A stretch of 64,000 nucleotides of DNA from Fragum whitleyi (Eukaryota > Mollusca > Bivalvia > Cardiida > Cardiidae): positions 87,691,632 through 87,755,631 of the forward strand of contig OX411544.1 in the NCBI GenBank assembly GCA_948146395.1, in the 5' to 3' direction. Each line of letters starts with the position of its first letter. The stretch's first letter is position 1. Shown one piece after another: positions 57,331 through 64,000 of this stretch. A program made the position numbers and the translations under genes. The notes under the pieces are model-generated. The model was not told the DNA's origin. It was given only the letters and a program-made list of their open reading frames with translations, and searched no databases.

Positions 57331-59165
57331 CTTAGTAGATCTATAGACAATTTATATGCTGCACCCGATGACGTTAGTCTACAGAGTGATCCGAGGAATA
57401 AAAGCTTTTGTGAGCCTATATGGGCTTCAATTGACGTAAAACCTAGAAGTCCTTTCACCATGTCAGAGCGGTTACTTTGGGGTAGCTATTGGATTCGTTC
57501 AAGACAGAAGTGATGAGTACTTTTTAGATGTCTAACATCCGAATTATTGAGATCGTTCCCTAGTTCACAGGCATACAAACATCGAGGGATAACGATCGAT
57601 GGAAACTGTACTGAAAAATGTAAGGGATCAAACTTAATTCTTTTCTAAAGGAAAGACTTCATTTTCAAATCTTATTTCATTTAAAAATATGCGTCTACGT
57701 AATAAGCGTAATTTAATGAAAAGTAACAAAATTTTGTCTAAAGATACGGCATTATTAAAAGCAAACCTAACATACCCCTACAAACTAATTTTAAATCGTT
57801 TTGACCAGTAACCCTGAATTTAAAGAATTCTTGCACTGTGTGCTCAAAGCGACTGACAGTTTCGTGGATGGCCTCCAATTGCATGAATAATCGCTTTACA
57901 GTGCCACTGTGCCCTTCCCATCCACTGTTCCTCCCCCATTCTTCTGCTATCGCATGAACAAGCTCATCTTGTGATTCAGGTATGCCTTTTCGGGTTAAGA
58001 TCTTTTGTTTGCAATAGGCCTCATGTACGCTCTTTTGAATCTTTTGAATCTAAGTCTAGAGGAACAGGCCCAGACAAAATTCCTATTAGTGCGCTCTTTT
58101 CTTTCCATTTAAAAGAAACCATCCATAATAGCCGTTGTAAAAGGTCTTACAATGGAAGAAAATTTTCCAATCTATAGTACACACCAAGTGGTGCAACTCT
58201 ACGACGATGACGATGTCTCGGTGGCATACGATGTTGAAAAAAACTTAAATTATGCAATTGAAAGATTGACAAATTTAACAAAGTCTCAAGGAAGCACACA
58301 CTCGGTATGTTACACGTTCTCCACTGAAATGGTTTAAATCCATACAAAAGATTGACTAGTCAATGAAAAGAAAAGCTGTAAAAAGCCATCCACATGGTTG
58401 CTTTATCAGAGTAGACTTGGAATTTCATAGGTCTCGTCAAAACTGTCTACACTGATAGCCTGTTATTGAGCATATGAGAAGTCAAGAAAAGTTCTTGAAT
58501 GTCTGCGTCGACACTTGTCTTTCAGATACATGCCTGAAGTCTTGTAGCCGCCTGAAACATGTTTCACCTTCAAAAGTTATCAATGTCATGACCATAACCA
58601 GCAGAAATAGTCCGCTTTACAAACAATTGTTGCATTTGGCGCACAGAATCAGTCCGATTGAAGCAATTGCAGGGTGTAGGACCAACCATTTTGCAATATT
58701 TAACTGACAGGCTTTAGATTTGTTCGGCGGAATGCATGTCTAATGCACCTTGGGCTTGCTATGCAGAAAAAATATGTTTCTTAGAGTGTTTATGAATAGA
58801 AGGGTTAGAAACAAAAATATTCAGAAAGTATAGAAGATCACATAGTTTTCACATTAAAGCAAAACATTAAAGATAGCATAATCCATATTCACTTTATTTA
58901 GGCGGTTAGATTACAATTATCCTTAGTCCTTGTTGATGTTAAATCGCATGTGCTGTTTATGCCATAAATTGGAAGAAGATACACTAAAGAACATTCAGAT
59001 ACACAGACAAAATTCACAGATAATTTCCAGCAGAAAAAACAGAATTTGAATTTTTATCCCTTTTTTTGTCTAGTATGTATAACTCCGCATTTGTAATCGG
59101 GTTTATACACTGACAGTTAATTCCAGAGTTAAGGAAACTGAACAAGATTCCCTTCTCTTTTTGAC
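57331..59165. other. intergenic, nothing recognised
   Basis: Several short open frames, none with a recognisable domain, and no repeat ends. Confidence 0.35.
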
Positions 59166-59604
59166 AACAGTAAACAACATGGTGAAATTGACAAGTTGAA
59201 TGATTTTTGAATGATTATGGAATGAATTTGATTGAGTATGTGGAGCGAGTTTTGAGTAAAATGAAAGGGAGGTAGTCCAATGTCGCTAATTTTGTTCGGG
59301 AAGAACATAATAAGCGATAAAGATAACCTCCCTTTAGTTAAATTTGCATACAAGCTTTATAGATAGCTTCCTATTTCTTCAAGAACCTACTACACGCTTA
59401 CAATTTGAATTACGTTAATTAACTCGCGATTTTTCCTATTCAAATTTATTTTAAATGACGTTGTTGGTTATATATTTTAAATAGGTTTGAGCCTTTTTAA
59501 ATGGTTTGAGTGAGTGTTTGGAATGAATGAATGGAGCGCTGATTGAGCGGTTTAGAATAGTTTTTATTGAGGTGAACGTCAATTTCACGATGTTATTAAC
59601 TGTA
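59166..59604. mobile_element. MITE family M1, copy 14 (full length)
   Basis: ACAGTAAACAACATGGTGAAATTGACA at the left and CAATTTCACGATGTTATTAACTGTA at the right. The central hairpin (AAAGGGAGGTAGTC...AATTTTGTTCG / GATAACCTCCCTTT) and TGAATGGAGCGCTGATTGAG are present. Confidence 0.8.
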
Positions 59605-59830
59605 TCCTATCCTCAGTACACGGAGTTTTTGTTGATGAGCATCGCACTATACCCATTTTCACCCCTTGTAGGTGTACTATCAATAGTGATTTCAATACCG
59701 TTTGGCTTAGACGAGACTGACTTAATTAGTGTCATAACCGCACATTTCGGGGCATTGTAATTGAATCGCCATTTTTTAGCATAATTGCTACATTTTTTTT
59801 TAAATATCATTGATTCTAGATCCGTGATTT
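59605..59830 (-). pseudogene. reverse transcriptase fragment of a LINE
   Basis: A minus-strand translation includes NYAKKWRFNYNAPKCAVM, a common LINE reverse transcriptase segment downstream of the catalytic motif. It is truncated at both sides; an M1 MITE abuts its 3' side. Confidence 0.5.
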
Positions 59831-59903
59831 GACAATGTTAAAACTGTGAGCAAGTCGTTTATAAAAATGGTGTAGAAGAAGGGTGAAAAAATACCCCTTG
59901 TCT

Positions 59904-60004
59904 GGTACCACATCTTCGCAAGCCAAGGGTTCTAACTCCACTATGTTCCTTACGTAAGGAACATAGTGGAGTTAGAACCCTTGGCTTGTGAAGATGCTGG
60001 TACC
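59904..60004. repeat. near-perfect 100-bp palindrome
   Basis: Arms run from GGTACC through CAAGCCAAGGGTTCTAACTC and CACTATGTTCCTTA to the centre TACGTA at 59951-59956, and back. Only about two differences separate the arms. Confidence 0.9.
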
Positions 60005-60469
60005 TTTTAAACGTTGTAGAGCTCTGATTGATACAACCTCTTTCAAATAGATTTAGTAAAGAGATTGTTATACGGGAAAGTGTAATAGCTCAGGCATATT
60101 CATGATGTAGTAAAAAGTGTGCGTTTTATATGCAACTGATAAACTGGACAGATATTTCTAAAAGATTAATAGGAAAAAAATCAAAGGGCAAATTTCTACC
60201 AATTTGCAAAGAAAATAACTTAGACCTAACATATAAGAAAAAAGGTTTAGTCGACTAAACGCAATAAGTTTAGATGTATGACTACCAAGCTGATCAATAC
60301 AGGCTACAGTAATTCCCCAATACCCTTCTAATGAAAACTGTCTATGGGGTTGGCACCACACTCTGATTGGTTTCATGTGCATTCGTTGAACGACCAAAAC
60401 GCCGTAGATACAACTGAAGGAAGATTAACTTCAAGTTTTGGTCGCTCTCCGAAAGCAGGCAAAACTTTT
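60005..60469. other. intergenic, nothing recognised
   Basis: No exon or repeat ends are supported. Confidence 0.35.
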
Positions 60470-60705
60470 ACAGGCCGCCGTCATAGGGCAGTTTGTAGCG
60501 CGTCGGACTCTAGAGGTCCCATCCTTTCCAACATATTTGTCTCCCGCAAAATCGAAGTCGGTTATCGCAGACATATGTGGGATCGCAGCTTGAAGCTAGA
60601 AAAAAAATAAGATGGTGGTAGTGGTGTGAGAAATACCAGGAATCTATTGTGCATTGCTCCAGCCGCCATGATATAACTGAAAGATTATTAAAAACGATGA
60701 AAAAA
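60470..60705 (+). mobile_element. tRNA-derived SINE, decayed copy of the 29.3-kb family
   Basis: The head GCCGCCGTCATAGGGCAGTT..GTAGCGCGTCGGACTCTAGA matches the tRNA-like head at 29542-29625, with a deletion that removes the B-box. The body TAGTGGTGTGAGAAATACCA and TGATATAACTGAAAGATT matches the other copy read in its own sense. It ends in an A-rich tail. Confidence 0.7.
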
Positions 60706-60904
60706 ATCAAAAAAAACCAAAAAACATTCAAATTGAAAATAAACTTTTATATCGTATTTCAAAACTGCAGTATGAGACCCCACTTTGATAAGAAGCTTCG
60801 AAACAGCAACTGGAGAGAACAGAAATTGACGAAATTCAATTTTAAGAACTCTGATCTGAGGCACAATTTCTTTACCATGTAGTCTTTGGCACTTTTATAC
60901 TTTA

Positions 60905-61215
60905 TAAGGATAGTTCACGTTTTTGAGACCAATAACATTTGCAGCGACCAAAAAATCGTTTTACGCCCGAGTGCGAAGCCCGAGTTACGCCCGAAAGAAC
61001 GTGAATTGACGCTCATATTGCATAACAAGATAGATTAGAATATAAATCAAACAGTAATTGCGATATAATGTCATAGAAAAGATTTAAAACCAGCTACACA
61101 CCTATTAGTATGTCTGATCAATTGCGCCATACATAACACCGACCTTTTTGTTTATACCGACGTTGCTTGATATATTTATGACGTCAAACAAGTGAGCGCG
61201 GGATGAGCGAGCAAC
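60905..61215. repeat. dispersed repeat family M5, copy 4
   Basis: TTGAGACCAATAACATTTGC, CCGACGTTGCTTGATATATT and ATGACGTCAAACAAG correspond in order to 31330-31590. Confidence 0.5.
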
Positions 61216-61361
61216 GTCTTTAAATATTCTCTATAATAATGTTGGACATGAACACTTTTTCTTTCATTTTATTAATCAATGCGTGCAGTAGGCTAGATAT
61301 TACCTTTGTAGTATTTTAAACAGAGTGCATAAAATATCCTTTTAAGACAATCAAATATTGC

Positions 61362-61413
61362 AAAAAAAAAAAAAAATAAAAATAATAATAATGATAATAA
61401 TAATAATAATAAT
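61362..61413. repeat. poly-A and AAT microsatellite
   Basis: An A-run is followed by AATAATAATGATAATAATAATAAT. Confidence 0.85.
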
Positions 61414-62216
61414 GGAAAATGATTAAACTGTATCAGCCCAAATCGCAAATATGTAAGTTAAAAAAGCCGGGCGTTAATACGCGTGAATTTACTGATTAAC
61501 CAAAGTTTTCTAACCTTAATGTCTGTGTTTTGTCCGTTTACGTATGACTTTAACGACTCAAAAACGTACATTTTATGAAAAAAATTGTTAGCAATGAGAA
61601 ATGTTTGTAATAAATCACTACAAAGTGTTAATATGTACCAAATGTTGGTATAACACATCTACATAAAAAGTATCTGTCAAAAGCGGTTATCCTGTAATTA
61701 TGAAAAAAAAGGAAAAAGCTATTTTACATTGATCACTGTATGGAAACACTGTACGGTAGTTTGCTACGGTATATTCAAAATGGCGGATAGGCGTTTGTGA
61801 AAAAGTAAGTGTTCTTTATTTTTGTTCGATGTTGATTTAATCTATCATCCTGTAAAATAATGACAACATTTACGTAATCAGCTTTGAATATATTATCCAT
61901 CGTACCTAATGATTTAACGTCCTATAGCACCGTCTGTGTGTAATACAGCTTCAAACATTGTGTTTTGATGACATTTAAAACTGAAGCGCAAAACGAAAGT
62001 AGAAATGGCCATATTTTCCCTAAAATGACCGCACCAGCAAAATCAAATGTGGCGGTGGATTGGGACAAGGTATCTCCCTAAATATGGCCAAAATGTATTG
62101 GATCTAGCCCCTTGTCTAGGAAATACAGACACTTGAAAAATCCGATGGTGTACGCTACAGTTAAAACCGAAACTAAATCGCTGTACAGTGCGGTATATGG
62201 ATATATTTGTACTCAC
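61414..62216. other. intergenic, nothing recognised
   Basis: No exon is supported. Part of this could belong to the left arm of the inverted-repeat element that follows, since its outer end cannot be seen. Confidence 0.3.
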
Positions 62217-64000
62217 CGGTTTAAATTTCGAATGAAAATCTGTACGCAACGGTTTATATAAATTATCATGTGAAAATCTTTCAACGGATTGAATAGCACG
62301 AAAAGGGGAAGCTGACTTTGATGCACTTTAATCTTGCTTAATACTGCAGAAAGACGAATATGTTCTTTTTCTTATTTTTATTTGTTTTGCCTTGAAATGA
62401 AGAAAACCGTCGAAAGAGTATCATTAAACACAGTTTTAAATCTAATTTATGTTTCTACTTAATTCTTCTGTCCTTCCTCAAAAATCTTGTGAGACCCTGT
62501 ACAAATCGTTAAGACTAAGGCGCTTAACAAAGGCATTAAACTTAAGAATGGTCAGAGTATATTTCAGACATTCTTCTCGATGATGTAATATTAATTTATG
62601 ATTTTTGTTGTTGTTGTTGTTCTTTTCGGGGGTTTTTTGCATTGAAATGAAGAAAATTATTGAGAGAGTATCATTAAACACAATTTTAAATCTAATGTTA
62701 TGTATCTACTTAATTCTATGTCTTAGAAAGTTTCAGTTAAGTAATCAAAACAGTTTTATAAGTTTGAACTTAGATTGTTTTTTCCGATACCATACGAAAT
62801 GCTTTCGTTTTTCAACTTTCAGCTTTAGAAGCTTACAGTTAGAAGAAATCTTATCAAAATAAATGATTTAATGCTCAATAGTTCTGATACACATAAGAAA
62901 ATAGTTTTATTTCTTTTATTTCCTTCCACAACAGTTTTTTAATTAAAGAGAAATTTAAAATGTTTAGAGAAAATCCATGGAAGCATATACAAGTAGTTGC
63001 CAAGCTGCGTGTCTTTACGTCCTTCCAATCTTCCAAAGTGATTGCTAGATAGTCCTTGCCCTTGCCTTAAATTCCTTGATAAAATCCTTCAAAGGAATCT
63101 AGTATACATTTTCACCGTTCCAGAAACAAAGTTATTGAAAAGATGTTTTGGGTTTGAAAATAAGTTTTTCTCGAGTTCCTTATACCGTTATTGTTAAACA
63201 CAACGGACGTTTTTAAAAAGTGTTCTATTAGAAAAAGGAATTGGTTTATGTAATTTGGACAATCGGTCTATCGCACACATAGGGGAGACCAGTATTTCGT
63301 CAAATTGTTGTGCATCGGCCTTTTTTTCAAATTGAATTAATACAGTTAAAAGCGGAACTATTTCTTTCATAAAGCAGTTCGAAAGCACAATTAACAATGA
63401 TCGACTTCACATGCCTTACTCGCGCTATTGACTGTCACGTGACATCGTTAAAAGCACCCCGTTGAAGCAAAAACTAGCTCCTAAAATCGCCCATAAGAAT
63501 ATTGAATTTTAAAACAGGCAGCTTTCAACCTAACCACTGAGACAAAGAAAACTTTATAGCATAACAATAAGCGATTTGCTTCATATTTCATTTTTTTCAT
63601 TTACAAAAAGGTTAAGCGCCGATTTTAACATTTTTCAGTCTTATTACATCATCGAGAAGAATGTCTGAAATATTGATAAGTTTTATGCCTTTCTTAAGCG
63701 CTTTTATCTTAACGATGTTTACAGGGTCTTACAAAATTATTGAGGAAGGACCGGGAAAATTAAGTAGAAACATTAAATTAGATTTAAAACTGTGTTTAAT
63801 GATATACTTTCGACAGTTTTCTTCATTTCAAGGCAAAATAAAATTAGAAAAGGAACGTATTCGTCTTACTGCAGTATTAACCAAGATTTAAGTGCATCAA
63901 AATCACCTTTCACCTTTTCGTGCTATTCAATCCGTTGAAAGATTTTCACATGATAATTTATATAAACCGTTGCGTACAGATTTTCATTCGAAATTTGAAC
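62217..64000. mobile_element. large inverted-repeat element, cut by the window edge
   Basis: The left arm (62217-62595) and right arm (about 63640-64000) are inverted copies of at least 360 bp. Matched pairs include TTTCGAATGAAAATCTGTAC / GTACAGATTTTCATTCGAAA, TTTCAACGGATTGAATAGCACG / CGTGCTATTCAATCCGTTGA and CAGACATTCTTCTCGATGATG / CATCATCGAGAAGAATGTCTG. The spacer is about 1.05 kb with no supported ORF. Part of the left arm (about 62394-62470) is repeated directly at 62643-62720 (AGTATCATTAAACACA). The open frame at 63661-63891 lies inside the right arm and is not considered a gene. Confidence 0.8.

Noticed and set aside
63661..63891. 76-codon open frame
   Set aside because: It lies within the right arm of a large inverted repeat and has no recognisable domain.

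Overview
The window looks like bivalve mollusc nuclear DNA. It is AT-rich, gene-poor and intron-containing, and it is packed with DNA transposons, MITEs, tRNA-derived SINEs and bivalve pearl-like elements (internal tandem arrays, an ACGG-type microsatellite and a terminal hairpin). There is no operon structure, no rRNA and no CRISPR. The only confident coding material is one large transposon ORF, two paralogous receptor genes on the minus strand, a partial NHL beta-propeller exon and decayed non-LTR retrotransposon fragments.

Layout. 1-5.4 kb is intergenic DNA with MITE copies. 5.5-6.07 kb holds an NHL-propeller fragment. 6.5-10.7 kb is dense in small foldback elements and MITEs. 11.25-17.14 kb is a complete DNA transposon with 158-bp terminal inverted repeats and an uninterrupted 1478-codon ORF; an XPG/FEN-like nuclease signature, two C2HC modules and a Cys-rich tail make it Academ-like. 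17.9-24.06 kb (minus) is receptor gene copy A: a signal peptide, a somatomedin-B-like Cys cluster, a Cys-rich ectodomain and a family-B seven-helix domain, broken by an 11-nt frameshift before helix 5. 24.4-33.6 kb is MITEs, SINEs and unexplained intergenic DNA. 33.65-39.94 kb (minus) is receptor gene copy B, intact in two exons and predicted at 937 aa. 40-43 kb is mostly unexplained. 43.3-49.1 kb is a nested repeat complex in which one pearl-like element with a 145-bp satellite sits inside another repeat array. 50-57 kb contains a SINE, a 1.42-kb mariner-like non-autonomous element with TA duplications and a broken LINE. 57-64 kb contains further repeats, a near-perfect 100-bp palindrome and a large inverted-repeat element cut off by the window edge.

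A dominant theme is one MITE family (called M1 here; ends near TACAGTTA and TAACTGTA, TIR core ATCGTGAAATTGACA). It occurs at least 14 times in 64 kb, and copies sit beside both receptor genes. The two receptor genes are tandem duplicates that differ by one intron and by the frameshift in copy A. No functional link between the receptors and the transposon is visible.

Limits: exon boundaries were inferred by eye from reading frame, GT/AG sites and comparison of the two paralogues. Repeat boundaries are approximate to a few bases unless a target duplication is stated. Family names rest on motif recognition, not on a database search.
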